Positions 16,906 through 26,539 of a DNA stretch of 27,371 bases are shown here, in pieces. The notes under the pieces were generated by a model. The model saw only the letters and a program-made list of their open reading frames with translations. It searched no databases and had not been told where the DNA came from. Source of the DNA: Plantago elongata (taxonomy: Eukaryota > Streptophyta > Magnoliopsida > Lamiales > Plantaginaceae). The DNA lies in NCBI GenBank assembly GCA_036897095.1, contig JAYMSP010001968.1, positions 1 through 27,371 of the forward strand, written 5' to 3'. The position numbers and the translations under genes are program-made. The stretch's first letter is position 1. Each line of letters begins with the position of its first letter.

Positions 16906-17849
16906 GGTAAATATGTATAAAATCACTCTGCCCTGCCCTTATCTTCCCATTCACCTATGGTACCTATGAGTTATCTAAGTTACGTGAGCAATCAAGGTGT
17001 GCATCCGCGGTTCCCGTGGATGCATCAATACTCACAAGTAATTCTGTTGGGTTTACCTCATAGTGGACATGAGGTATTGTAGGAATTTTGAGGGTGCAAG
17101 ATCCCTAACGATCTCATATCTTTTAGGTGGTCCGTAACAATGATATCGAGGGTCGTCTGGAAGGCTTAACACCTGAGAGGTCTCTTACCCGCGTGAGATA
17201 GCAGGCACTTGGATTGGTCTTCCTGTAAGTCATTTCTGCAAGGTCTTACTGGCTTGAGCACTACAAAAGTATGCGATATTATATTTTACGATGAATGAAT
17301 GTTTACCTTAATATATGAAGTTGTAGACTACTACAATTCCATCTTATAGTTTTGAATGTTAAAATAGGGATGTGATGGTAAACCGGTAAATTGGGATGGA
17401 CCTAGAACTTGAACTTTAGTTGTTAAATTGAGATATTTTCGGAAGTCATATTCGTTATCTAAATGATTACATATATAAAAATTTCAATCTTACCTGGCTG
17501 GACGCCCCCACTATGTCCTTTCCGGGTCCACAGTGATAATAATGACATGCTTCAACATGTTTGTCTATTACTATGCGCGGGGCATGCTTTCTTAAATTCC
17601 ATGTGGAATTAGTGAATATTTGAAAGCTAAGGCAACCACTCCTTTAGTAGTTGCACATTCGTACTCAATCATTTTATAAAAAAAATCTGAATATGTATGT
17701 AGCTAAGATATTTATCATATAAAGTAAATGGGGACGAACTAATAAAACAGGAAAAAGCAAGTAACTACCTTGTATGTCCATTAACTGATTATGTGGATGA
17801 AAATAAAAATACCCACACTCTATTTCTCAAACAAACTGACAGACATAGT
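16906..17849. other. Intergenic DNA, partly higher in GC, unidentified repeat
   Basis: No gene. About 16940-17270 is richer in GC than its surroundings and non-coding in all frames. It holds a hairpin at about 16999-17021 (TGCATCCGCGG / TTC / CCGTGGATGCA, one mismatch). It may be a TE remnant, but no family is recognised. About 17300-17850 is AT-rich without features. Confidence 0.45.
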
Positions 17850-18215
17850 GGAAAACGGACCACCACAGTGATGTGGCAATGTAATAATAGAGTGTGCCAC
17901 ATATATATTGAGTGAGCTGGATCATCTGATCTGGACCGTTGGATTGGATCATCTCAATCAACGCGTCTCAAATAACCATACGTGGTCACTTTTCCAAGTT
18001 TCCTAATGTGGGGTTTCAGTTGTTTTCCACTAACTCACCATGGTTTGTTTTTGTTTACTCTCTTTGGTCACTCTAGATATTTTGTTGCCTCTCAAAATGA
18101 ACACTAGATATTATTATTGCATTCTTTCTTTATTATAGCATCCATTTTAGTACAAAACCAAGATCCCTGGGGCCCACGTAGAACCACATTTGATTGCCAA
18201 GTGTAGCATTTCCAC
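17850..18215. repeat. Recurring intergenic module, longest internal copy
   Basis: Order of landmarks: CCACAGTGATGTGGCA (17864-17879), GAGCTGGATCATCTGATC, GACCGTTGGATTGG, CAATCAACGCGTCT (about 17955), TGGGGTTTCAGTTG (18008), ACCATGGTTTG, CCATTTTAGTACAAAACCAAG (18149), CCTGGGGCCCACGTAG, GCCAAGTGTAGC. Partial copies are at 755-963, 6290-6365, 8970-9100, 15240-15420 and 27000-27371. Function unknown. Confidence 0.7.
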
Positions 18216-19608
18216 CGCGTCCGTACAAGTCACTTTCATGCTCCTCTCGTATGATACATTACACTACAGTGCCGGATAGAGACTTGGCTGTGCCTTGAAT
18301 TTTGCAAAAATTGACAAATTATGAATATGTAATCAGAATTTTGTCCACGTCGTATACAGAATGTTTAAGATATTTCGATTTCAATTGTATTTTTGTATGA
18401 AAGTATATAAAAACTTAATTCGAATTGAAAGGATTCAAGTGCAGTTCTATGTCAAACAATTAGTATAGTGTCTCATGATACTTTAATATTGTAGTTGTAG
18501 CTTAATCATGTCATGTGTGTAGAATGACGTACTAAACATTAAAGAATCGCTACATCATGTGACACGGTTGAAAAAATTATAAATTATAAATAAATTTACG
18601 CCCGATATTTATGTTCAGAAAGTTAAGGGACTGATTGGTGTAGAATTTGAGTGGACTTTTTCAATTGAAATTGAATTTTTTATGTACAAAATGTTCGATA
18701 TGAGTGGGAAGATGTATAACAAACCAAGCCAAAGATATTTTGTAAATGAACAAGTACAGAAAGGGAATCATAGATGACTGTAGTTTGTGCACATTTTGAG
18801 TTGATTGACTTCTACTTCCAATACTACCCCACCATCTCCACTTTAATTGTTTGGCTTAACCCAATTAATTTACAACCTTTAAAGAGACTTATATTTTCGT
18901 TAAGTTTTCAAGTCAAGTTTTTTGAGTCTAAATGGACTTAACTTAGTAGACTAGTCAAAATCACATATGGAGTGTGTTCGTCCCCGAGCCAAGGCTCCTA
19001 TGAATATCCTATGAAGACGGGAGAAGGCAACTGAGAGGAAAACAGTAATGTTGATCGAGCCATGAAAGCTCCCCAAAGTGTACTAGCAACCCTTGAGTGG
19101 TGGACTTAGTGAAGATTATTCCAGCAAACAGGCAAGAGCCATGGTCACCGTGAAACGTCATGAACAAGTGTCTTCGGTGTACATGTGTCAATCCACTACG
19201 CAAACAAGTCGTCTCTGACCTTCCCGGAGTTATGTGACCAAAATCCCTGTATGCAGTGGGTCATTTAGTCAACTTACTCAACTATTAAGTTCCCGATTTC
19301 TCCAAGAGGGAGAAACCATACTATACTTGGCAGGTTATCAAGCTTGAATACCGTAATTGGAAGACCTCACCATATTGAACACTCATATGTTTCACTAAAC
19401 TAAAAACTAGAGAATGTCATAAGTTGCACCTGGTATGCTGGGAATACCATGTAGATAAAAAAAATTCCACAGAGAATATACAGACTGTCAAAATTGGCAC
19501 CAGAAATATTATGTAGATCAAAATTCCCAGAAAGAATTTGTAGATATAGCTACCCAATATCAATGAACCTTACTAGCTAGTGCCTAGTGCCTAAGAAATT
19601 CTGAAATT
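18216..19608. other. Intergenic DNA downstream of ERF-f
   Basis: No gene. About 18240-18960 is AT-rich. About 18975-19340 is richer in GC and looks repeat-derived; the 64-codon frame at 19009-19203 has no recognisable domain. From about 19390 the sequence matches the other ERF 3' flanks ('CACTAAACTAAAAACTAGAGAA', 'ATGTAGAT'). Confidence 0.5.
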
Positions 19609-19632
19609 GAAATGGTTCTAAAATTGCATTTC
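19609..19632 (-). promoter_or_regulatory. 3'-UTR stem-loop, ERF-f
   Basis: GAAATGG - TTCTAAAATT - GCATTTC, six pairs, 50-51 bases after the stop. Confidence 0.5.
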
Positions 19633-19682
19633 ATGTGCCACACTTATTATAAGCACAAATCAGATCCCAAACTGAATCTATG

Positions 19683-20282
19683 CTAGTCCCAAATACGGAA
19701 GCTATCCATGCCATCCCATTCTTGAACATGGCAATTATCAAATCCTGGCTGTTCATCAAAAGGATAGTACCCCGAAAACTCTCCTGATCCACCTACCTGC
19801 ACCTCCATCCACATTTCAGACGAGTCAAGTGGAGCATCATTTATAGCCTCAATTTCAGTAGGCGACAGCCCCACTTGTGCCGGTACCTCTGCACCCCCAG
19901 CACTAGTACTGCCACCCTCTCTTGACTGCTCTTGATCATTCGAAAACCACATGGCCGCTTCCTGAGCAGCCACTCGAATATCATGTGCACGCGCACTGGC
20001 AGGCTTGGGGAGAATGTCCACCCAATCCGGAAAATTAAGCCGTGCCTTCGCACCTTTTAGATGGAACGAGGCCACATCATGAGCAGCAGCGGCCATCTCA
20101 GCAGTGTCGAATGTTCCTAACCAGATTCGGGTTTGCTGACCGGGCTCACGAATCTCGGACACCCATTTTCCCCATTTTCTTCTCCTGACTCCAACATACT
20201 TACCAACTGCTGAAGTTGCATGCTGCTGCTGGTCTTGTTGTTGATGATCAAGAACATAAGCAAGTTGTTGTTTGTCGTTCAT
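19683..20282 (-). CDS. ERF-f: DREB-type AP2/ERF transcription factor, 199 aa
   Basis: Longest intact member. Single exon. The N-terminus has a Gln-rich stretch (residues about 14-20). The AP2 domain is residues about 29-87 with Val41/Glu46 (DREB type), R-R-K-W-G-K-W like ERF-b, [12 protein letters not shown] and A-R-L-N-F-P-D-W. Then [23 protein letters not shown], a Ser/Gly linker and [20 protein letters not shown]. The terminal motif reads F-R-I-W-D: Pro is replaced by Arg, the only such change among the intact genes. Its 5' flank is cut short by the copia element, whose 5' LTR starts about 270 bases before the ATG. Predicted nuclear regulator; DRE/CRT target inferred. Confidence 0.94.
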   Translation of the reverse strand: MNDKQQLAYVLDHQQQDQQQHATSAVGKYVGVRRRKWGKWVSEIREPGQQTRIWLGTFDTAEMAAAAHDVASFHLKGAKARLNFPDWVDILPKPASARAHDIRVAAQEAAMWFSNDQEQSREGGSTSAGGAEVPAQVGLSPTEIEAINDAPLDSSEMWMEVQVGGSGEFSGYYPFDEQPGFDNCHVQEWDGMDSFRIWD

Positions 20283-20413
20283 GATGAGTATAGCAGCAGT
20301 AGAAGAGTAGGAGTTTGTCAGTATTCAAGAATTAAATTGCAGTTATTTTTAAAAGTTGCTAGCTTGAAATAGAAAGCAGTATTTGTTAATGAATATGTGG
20401 CTTGGATTCCTAG

Positions 20414-20422
20414 TATTTATAG
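20414..20422 (-). promoter_or_regulatory. TATA box of ERF-f
   Basis: CTATAAATA on the coding strand, about 132-140 bases before the ATG. GCGACGTGGAAGC (about 20509-20521) further upstream contains an ACGTGG core and lies 32 bases from the LTR. Confidence 0.6.
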
Positions 20423-20552
20423 TTTTACATATTATACTCCATATAGTAGGCGTGTGAACGCATATGAATTTGATACTTTCTGTTGCTCTTCTGTTAACAG
20501 GTAAGGTGCTTCCACGTCGCTTTATGTATTATCCAGTTCCTTTAGCTTAGTC

Positions 20553-20717
20553 TGGTGTATATGATATATGCTAGTATTAGAATATTATGTAATATAGCTA
20601 GATTAGTAGAATTAAATTAGAATTACATTTTAAATGTAATTAAAATAGTTAGATTACTTTGTATATATATATATCCATGTGTACTCTTAAATATAATTCA
20701 CATAAATCATTATTTCA
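20553..20717 (+). repeat. 5' LTR of the copia element
   Basis: Shares with the 3' LTR TTAGAATATTATGTAAT, TAGCTAGATTAGTAGAATTA, GTAATTAAAATAGTTAGATTA and TATATATCCAT. It ends ...TTTCA. The start could be TGGTG (20553) or TGTAT (20556). Confidence 0.8.
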
Positions 20718-20732
20718 TAGTATCACACTTGG
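20718..20732 (+). other. Degenerate primer-binding site
   Basis: TAGTATCACAC directly after the LTR resembles TGGTATCAGAGC, the initiator tRNA-Met primer site used by most plant copia elements, with three changes. Confidence 0.55.
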
Positions 20733-20934
20733 TTCCGAAAGATTCTGTAGCAAAACTATCGAAACCTTATTCCGTGATCAATTAACTCCATCGCCAAAAA
20801 GCCTTTCGCTTGCCGGTCGATTTGATCACCCTTTGTTTTTCTGTCCATTCCCGATTGAAACTTCGTACCTGAGACGCCCCTTACCTTCATCGACGTCCAG
20901 CTTCGTGTTCATCAAACGCCGATTCGATCACCAA

Positions 20935-21018
20935 GGGGCTGTTTGTTATACAATCCAATACAAAACAGGTCATTTAAATTGGGTTTTGCCTATTTGGATT
21001 GTATAACAAACAGTCCCC
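20935..21018. mobile_element. 84-bp palindromic MITE nested in the copia leader
   Basis: GGGG-CTGTTTGTTATACAATCC and, in reverse, GGGGACTGTTTGTTATACAATCC: inverted ends that match for more than 22 bases and go on imperfectly to about 32. CAAG stands at both sides (20932-20935 and 21018-21021) if one G/C of each end is counted as flank. The internal spacer is only about 15-20 bp. The terminal wording resembles PIF/Harbinger or hAT MITEs, but the superfamily is not certain. Confidence 0.75.
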
Positions 21019-21191
21019 AAGTTCTGTTCTCCAGTTCGATTCCGACTTGCCTGCCTCTTATCATCGATCTCTTGTTGTTTCTTGGCTCGATTGATTGTTC
21101 GATTACCGGCCGCAGTCTGATCCTTCACCGCGCAGCCTTCTGTGTTTGTTTGTTGTAACACATCGATTCCAACCTCTCTCAATTTTCGATC

Positions 21192-22272
21192 ATGACAGGT
21201 GCTTCGACTTCGACATCGACCTCCAACAAGGCGAATTTTCATCCAGCTCTCGCCGTTTCCAACACCCGAAATCATATTCCCGTTACTCTGGAATTGGAAA
21301 ACTCCCAATATGGGATATGGGCTGAGCTATTTCGCATTCATGCTACATCACACAAGGTTCTTCATTACATAATCAAGCCACTGGCCTGATGATGAGGAGA
21401 GACATCCTCCTTCTACTGCTGAGGAGAAAGAACTCTGGCGTACTGTGGATGATATTGTCCTTCAATGAATTTATACAACAATATATAATGATTTGTTGAA
21501 CACTATTATTGAAACTGGTGCTACAACTATGTAATCTTGGAATTGCTTGCAGGATATTTTTCAAGATCACCAAACCTCCCGTGCTGTGACTCTTGAGCAA
21601 GAATTTACATCTACCCGTCTTGAGAATTTCCCTAATGCCTCAGCGTATTGCCAACGCTTGAAAAGTATCGCAAACCAATTGAAGAATGTTGGGGCTCTAG
21701 TTACCAATAGTCTATTGGTTCTCCAACTTGTTTTAGGACTTACTGAAGCATATAAAGGCGTGGCACACAAATCCGTCATGCAAAACCTCTTCCCTCATTC
21801 ACAGAAGCTCGTTCGTCTATGTGTCTTGAAGAACGAGAACTCGCCTCTATGAGTTCTAATCACTCCGGCTCTGCTATGGTGTCTACGATGGATGATTCTA
21901 ACTTAGAGAATACGGGTCGTGGTCGCACCAATAATAATTCCCAGCACAACAAACGCAAGGGAAAGCAACAAAAAGGCGCATGGAGGGGCGCGGGCAGCAG
22001 CAGCAAGCCGCCATTGGCATGCCGCGCGATGCAGTGTTCCAGCCAGTCGTGACCTACGGCTGTCAATGGGCACCTATGCCCACACAGGCCCCGCCGCCTT
22101 GTCCCATGCCAACCCAATACTGGGTACGGGCTCCATATGCCCCACAACAGGGTATTTCTCCCCAACCTCAAGCTTACCATACAGGAGTCGTGCAACAACA
22201 AGGAGCTTAGGTTCATATGCCAACAGATTTGAAAGCTGCAATGCACACGATGACACTGCAACCTCAGGATCA
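21192..22272 (+). pseudogene. copia gag remnant
   Basis: Starts at an ATG near 21192 with a Ser/Thr-rich end, then the familiar copia gag words F-H-P-A-L-A-V and N-H-I-P-V-T-L-E-L-E-N-S-Q-Y. The UBN2-type gag core follows in other frames: [18 protein letters not shown] and [13 protein letters not shown] (21547-21780). Stops at about 21387, 21465 and 21530 and a shift near 21800 break it. The C-terminal Gln/Pro-rich part (about 21980-22210) has lost a recognisable CCHC knuckle. Confidence 0.8.
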
Positions 22273-23500
22273 GAATTGGTACATGGTCTTCCGCGCTTCT
22301 TCTCACATGACTGACAACAAAGGTACGCTCTCCTCTTATTTTAATTTGAGCAATCGTAAAATATTATGTGGGTAATGGCCAATTTATTGCAATTCAGGAC
22401 ACTGGTAACTCGGTTCTTGATCCTCCTCACCCACCCGTATCTTTACAGAATGTATTGCATGCTCTCAAACTCGTTAAAAACCTTATTTCTGTGCACAAAT
22501 TTACCACTGATAATTATGTGTCAGTTGAGTTTGATCCTTTCGATTTTTCTGTGAAGGAATTTCCGACGGGAAAGGCAATCATGAGATGTAATAGCCAAGG
22601 GGATCTCTATCCACTCACTTCCCTTACACTTCCCATAGGTGCACCATTGGCGCTTTCGACTTTTTCACCTACACTTTGGCATGCTCATTTAGGCCATCCT
22701 GGTCATTCGGTTTTAGAGTCAACTAGGTTAGACAAAGACATTGTTAGGAAATCCACTAGTGGTCCAAATCTATGTTGCTCGTGTATTCTTGGAAAACAAA
22801 TTAGATTACCTTTCGATAAGTCTTTTTCTCAAACATTGTCACCTTTTGATATTTTTCATAGTGATTTGTGGACATCTCCTGTTTTGAGTTCTATGAAGAA
22901 CCGTTATTACATCTCGTTCTTAGACGATTTTACTAATTTTCTTTGGACCTTTCCCCTTGCTCGAAAATCTGATGTTTTTGACAAATTCATTCTCTTACAT
23001 AACCATATTCATACTCAATTTAAAACTTCTATCTTGAACCTTCAATGTGACAATGGGGGTGAGTATGATAATTTTAGGCTTAAGAATTTTTGTCAAACTA
23101 ATGGGATGTTGTTTTGCTAATCTTGCCCTCACACTGCTTCTCAGAATGGCAAAGCCGAACGTAAAATTCTCTCCATAAATAAAATCATTAGGTATCTACT
23201 TTTGCATGCTTCATTGCCTCTTTCTTTTTGGCATCACACCTTGCAGACAGCTACATATTTACTCAATATTCTCCTAGCAAGCTTCTTGAACATGCTTCTC
23301 CTATCGAACATTTATACCATCGCAAACCATCATACTCTCACCTTCGTGTGTTTGGTTGTCTTTGCTACCCTATGATCCCTAATACTACCATTAACAAATT
23401 ACATGTTAGGTCCTCCCTTTGTGTGTTTTTGGGTTATCCTGCGAATCATAGAGGGTATAAGTGTTTTGATCTCAACACCACAAAGATTGTTATTTCTTGA
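22273..23500 (+). pseudogene. copia protease and integrase remnant
   Basis: Protease: A-S-S-H-M-T-D-N is kept, but the catalytic D-T-G before it reads V-F-R, so the active site is gone; one frameshift follows near 22370. Pre-integrase: L-W-H-A-H-L-G-H-P-G and C-C-S-C give the HHCC zinc finger (about 22670-22790). Integrase core: first Asp in H-S-D-L-W, second in C-D-N-G-G-E-Y, Glu in K-A-E-R-K (about 23155); all three catalytic residues are visible. A TAA at 23118-23120 and a frameshift near 23270-23277 lie inside. F-G-C-L-C-Y-P and F-L-G-Y mark the C-terminal part up to a stop at about 23500. Confidence 0.88.
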
Positions 23501-23604
23501 CATGTCAAATTCGATTGAAAATACCTTTTCTTTTGCCAATATAAAATAATATTCGGTTGATCCGCATTACCGCGATTAGGAGTCTGATTCCTCGGCTTGG
23601 CAGC

Positions 23605-23836
23605 GCCTCACGCGCACTCCCTCAGCATCCGGGGGACTGGGTCGCCGCGCCCCACGCACGCTGATCCAGCGCCGGATCCACGCCTCCCGTGCACTCCCTC
23701 AGCATCCGGGCAGACTAGGTCACCGCGTCCCACGCACGATGATCCAGCGCCGAGTCTGCGCCTTTCGCGCATAGCGTCTGCTCCAGGGCTGCCTGACTTG
23801 GCGCGCATCACACGTGCTGATTCGGCGCCTGGTCAG
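23605..23836 (+). repeat. GC-rich tandem repeat of about 78 bp (three copies) in the integrase-RT linker
   Basis: Copies begin near 23605, 23682 and 23760. The first two share CACTCCCTCAGCATCCGGG, (C/T)CCCACGCACG and TGATCCAGCGCCG; the third is diverged. The period of 77-78 bp is about 26 codons. In one frame each copy gives S-P-R-P-T-H-(A/D)-D-P-A-P. GC content is far above the rest of the element. Confidence 0.8.
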
Positions 23837-24116
23837 CAGCATGCGTCCCCGATTTGATCGCCTCCTACAACCGTTCGAATGGTCGAATCTCCTTCTCTGG
23901 TCCGATCTGTTGTCTCATCCAACCCCCACCCCGTTCCGCCTGCCTCCCCCTTTGGCAGCCCTTCCCCCTTATCGGGATCAGCCAATTACTCGTCCTGATC
24001 GAACTCGGGATCCTAACCCGAAGTTCATTGGGCCCAAGTGGGTTAATATTACCACGGTTACGAAATTCCCAATTCCTCGTAATCTAGTTACTGCTCATAA
24101 AGACCCGAATTGAAAA

Positions 24117-24691
24117 TTGGCTATGCAGGACGAATTTAATGCTCTTATTACAAATAAGACGTGGGTGTTAGTACCTCGTCCGTCTGATGCTAATAGTATT
24201 CGCTCTATATGGATTATTGATCACAAAGTTAAATCTAATGGTGCATTTGAGAGGCATAAAGCTCGTCTTGTAGGTGATGGAAAAACTCAACATGTTGGTA
24301 TTGACTGTGGAGAAACTTTTAGTCTGGTTGTCAAACCGGCTACCATTCGTACGGTGCTTAGTTTGGCATTATCCAGGTCTTGGCAGATTCATGAGCTTGA
24401 TGTTAAAAATGCTTTCCCACATGGGGAACTCAAGGAAACCGTTTATATGCATCAACCCCTTGATTTTCGGGATCAGCGCTATCCGGATCATGTTTGCTTA
24501 CTCAAAAAATCGTTGTACAGACTCAAGCAAGCTCCTCTCATGGATTTGTAAACAGCAAAGCAAATACGTCCTTATTTATCTACAAGAATGGCTCGATTAT
24601 GGCATATCTCCTACTATATGTAGATGACATCATTCTCGCCACGTCCTCAGCTTCCCTTCGTCAATTGATAATGTGTTTACTCGCCTCATAA
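24117..24691 (+). pseudogene. copia reverse transcriptase remnant
   Basis: Copia RT words in order: M-Q-D-E-F-N-A-L, N-K-T-W-V-L-V-P-R-P, K-A-R-L-V, L-D-V-K-N-A-F-P-H-G-E-L, V-Y-M-H-Q-P, L-Y-R-L-K-Q-A-P, then in another frame S-L-F-I-Y and the catalytic Y-V-D-D. About 30-40 bp between Q-A-P and G-F-V-N-S-K are missing, which causes the frame change near 24535. Two Asp of the Y-V-D-D motif and the Asp in L-D-V-K-N-A-F are intact. Confidence 0.88.
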
Positions 24692-24697
24692 TTTGCT

Positions 24698-25579
24698 ATG
24701 AAAGATCATGGCCCTTTGAACTACTCTCTTGGTATATCGGTAACTCGACACCCAATCGAAATGTTTTTGTCTCAACGAAATTATGCGGAGGAAATTATTG
24801 ATCGTGCAGGAATGTCATCGTGTAAATCCACTGCAACTCCGGTCGATACGAATCCCAAGATGAGTAGTACACTCGGTACACCATATGATGATCCTACACA
24901 ATATAGAAGTCTGGTTGGTGCCCTTCAGTACTTGACTTTTACTCGTCCAGATATCTCGTATGTTGTTCAACAAATGTGCCTTCATATGCATAATCCCAAG
25001 GATATTCACATGAATGCGTTAAAATGCATTCTCATATATAAACCGGGAACACTTGATTTGTACTCCATTTATATCCTTCCTCGAGTTTGGATCTTATTTC
25101 CTACACTGATGCGGATTGGGGTGGTTGACTGGATACTCGTCGTTCGACTTCGGGATATTGTTTGTTTGTTGGCGATAATCTGATTTCGTGGTCATCCAAA
25201 CGACACTATGATGTCTCGTTCTAGTGCTGAAGCTGAGTATAGAGGAGTTGCTAATGTTGTTTCCGAGTCCTGTTGGATTCGAAATCTACTACTTGAGCTT
25301 CACCGTCACATTAAGAAAGCCACTCTCGTTTATTGTGACAATATTAGTGATATATATCTCTCAGGCAATTCGGTTCAACACCGGCGTACCAAGCACATTG
25401 AGATGGATATCCATTTTGTTCGTGAACATGTTGCACGTGGGAAGGTTCGGGTTCTCCATGTTCCTTCAAGATACCAAATTGCGAATATATTCACAGAGGG
25501 GCTTGCCAGAGTATTATTTGAGGATTTTAGATCCAATCTAAGTGTTCGACTTCCTCCCGCTTCAACTGCGGGGTGGTGA
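24698..25579 (+). pseudogene. copia RT end and RNase H remnant
   Basis: Open frame 24698-25183 with Y-S-L-G-I, S-Q-R-N-Y-A-E-E-I, Y-R-S-L-V-G-A-L-Q-Y-L and T-R-P-D-I-S-Y. A shift comes near 25045 before Y-T-D-A-D-W-G-G (RNase H first Asp), with a TGA following it at about 25124. The final frame has S-A-E-A-E-Y-R-G (catalytic Glu), Y-C-D-N (Asp), H-R-R-T-K-H-I-E-M-D-I-H and I-A-N-I-F-T-E-G (normally D-I-F-T-K). It ends within the 3' LTR border. Confidence 0.88.
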
Positions 25580-25739
25580 TAGATTATATAATAGACTAGG
25601 ATTAGAATATTATGTAATTTAGCTAGATTAGTAGAATTAGATTAAAATTACATTCCTAACGTAATTAAAATAGTTAGATTATTCTTGTATATATATCCAT
25701 TTATATTCTTGAATACAACTATACATGATTCTCACTTGA
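25574..25739 (+). repeat. 3' LTR of the copia element
   Basis: Begins TGGTGATAGATT after a short purine-rich tract (GCGGGG). It carries the same landmarks as the 5' LTR. The end near 25739 (CTCACTTGA) is estimated by alignment. Confidence 0.78.
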
Positions 25740-25799
25740 ATGTCATATTCAAAAAGGTTTACATGATTCTCACTTGAATGACATATTTAAAAAAGGTTA
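25723..25799. repeat. 38-bp tandem duplication across the 3' LTR border
   Basis: ACATGATTCTCACTTGAATG followed by (T/A)CATATT(C/T)AAAAA(A)GGTT occurs at 25723-25760 and 25761-25799. Confidence 0.85.
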
Positions 25800-26461
25800 G
25801 TACCAATATTTTTAGCAGGAAATTGTACATGTTGTAGCTTGTAATATGGTACCTGACCATATATAATACTCAACATCGTGGATAGAGTATAAATGTGATG
25901 GATGAGTGTGTACGTGTAAGTAAACCACAATTCTCGACGTGGTGATTTTAAAAGTAAATTTACGGTCTGATTCAAAATGAATAAAATAATATAATGTGGT
26001 ATAACATTTGTGATATGAGTTATATGTAAACATATCGATCTAAGTAATCGATTCATCTAATTATACAGTTATAATCGTCTAAAGGTCGGGTCTTGACTCA
26101 AGGGGACGGGTAGGAAGCAACTAATGTCTGCAATATAAATTAAAACTTTTAGTTTTATAAAGCTATAGGGTTAGGGAACCACTCTGATAGTGTAGTTGTA
26201 TTCATTTAGTACGTACAATACGACATCTTAGCAGAAATATCAGAAAAAAGAACAGCGTAAGATATTTACATGAGAAAGACTTTTAATTAACAGAGACAGG
26301 CGAACAAACCAGAAATAAACTAATTAAAGCCTACAGCCCAAGAATTTTACATTATGTGGATGATATCAAACATCACCAATCTAGTCATCGAATGATTCAT
26401 TCACGAAATATAAAGAATGCAGGTACCACAGTGATGTACGTACTATGTGGCAGACAACTCA
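25800..26461. other. AT-rich intergenic DNA
   Basis: No gene or known repeat was recognised. The minus-strand frames at 25787-26056 have no domain. ACCACAGTGATGTACG...ACTATGTGGCAGAC (about 26424-26456) resembles the start of the recurring module (17864). Confidence 0.6.
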
Positions 26462-26539
26462 TTAATAACAATAATAATAATAATAATATATATATATATA
26501 TATATGAAAACATATTAATAATATATATATGAAAACATA
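26462..26539. repeat. Microsatellite (AAT)n-(TA)n with short duplication
   Basis: An AAT-rich run (26462-26488) passes into (TA)n (to about 26505). ATATATATGAAAACATA then recurs at 26497-26513 and 26523-26539. Confidence 0.85.

Larger units (their letters stand above)
20553..25739 (+). mobile_element. Decayed Ty1/copia LTR retrotransposon, 5.2 kb
   Basis: Two related direct LTRs (20553-20717 and 25574-25739) enclose gag, protease, integrase, reverse transcriptase and RNase H in copia order, all on the plus strand. The LTRs differ at roughly one site in five or six by eye, and every domain has stops or frameshifts, so the element is old and cannot move by itself. I found no clean target duplication; a 38-bp tandem duplication over the 3' border hides it. 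It lies in the 5' flank of ERF-f, pointing away from it. It carries a nested MITE (20935-21018) and a GC-rich repeat (23605-23836). Confidence 0.93.

Noticed and set aside
16999..17021. Hairpin TGCATCCGCGG/CCGTGGATGCA as a Helitron 3' end
   Set aside because: No CTRR end follows and no 5' TC start was found.
19009..19203. 64-codon frame in a GC-richer stretch
   Set aside because: No recognisable domain and no start or promoter context; probably repeat-derived.
23608..23811. Minus-strand 67-codon frame
   Set aside because: Antisense shadow of the GC-rich repeat in the copia linker.
20550..25745. Target-site duplication for the copia element (TAGTC against ATGTC)
   Set aside because: Only partial match and the 3' border is doubled; not reliable.
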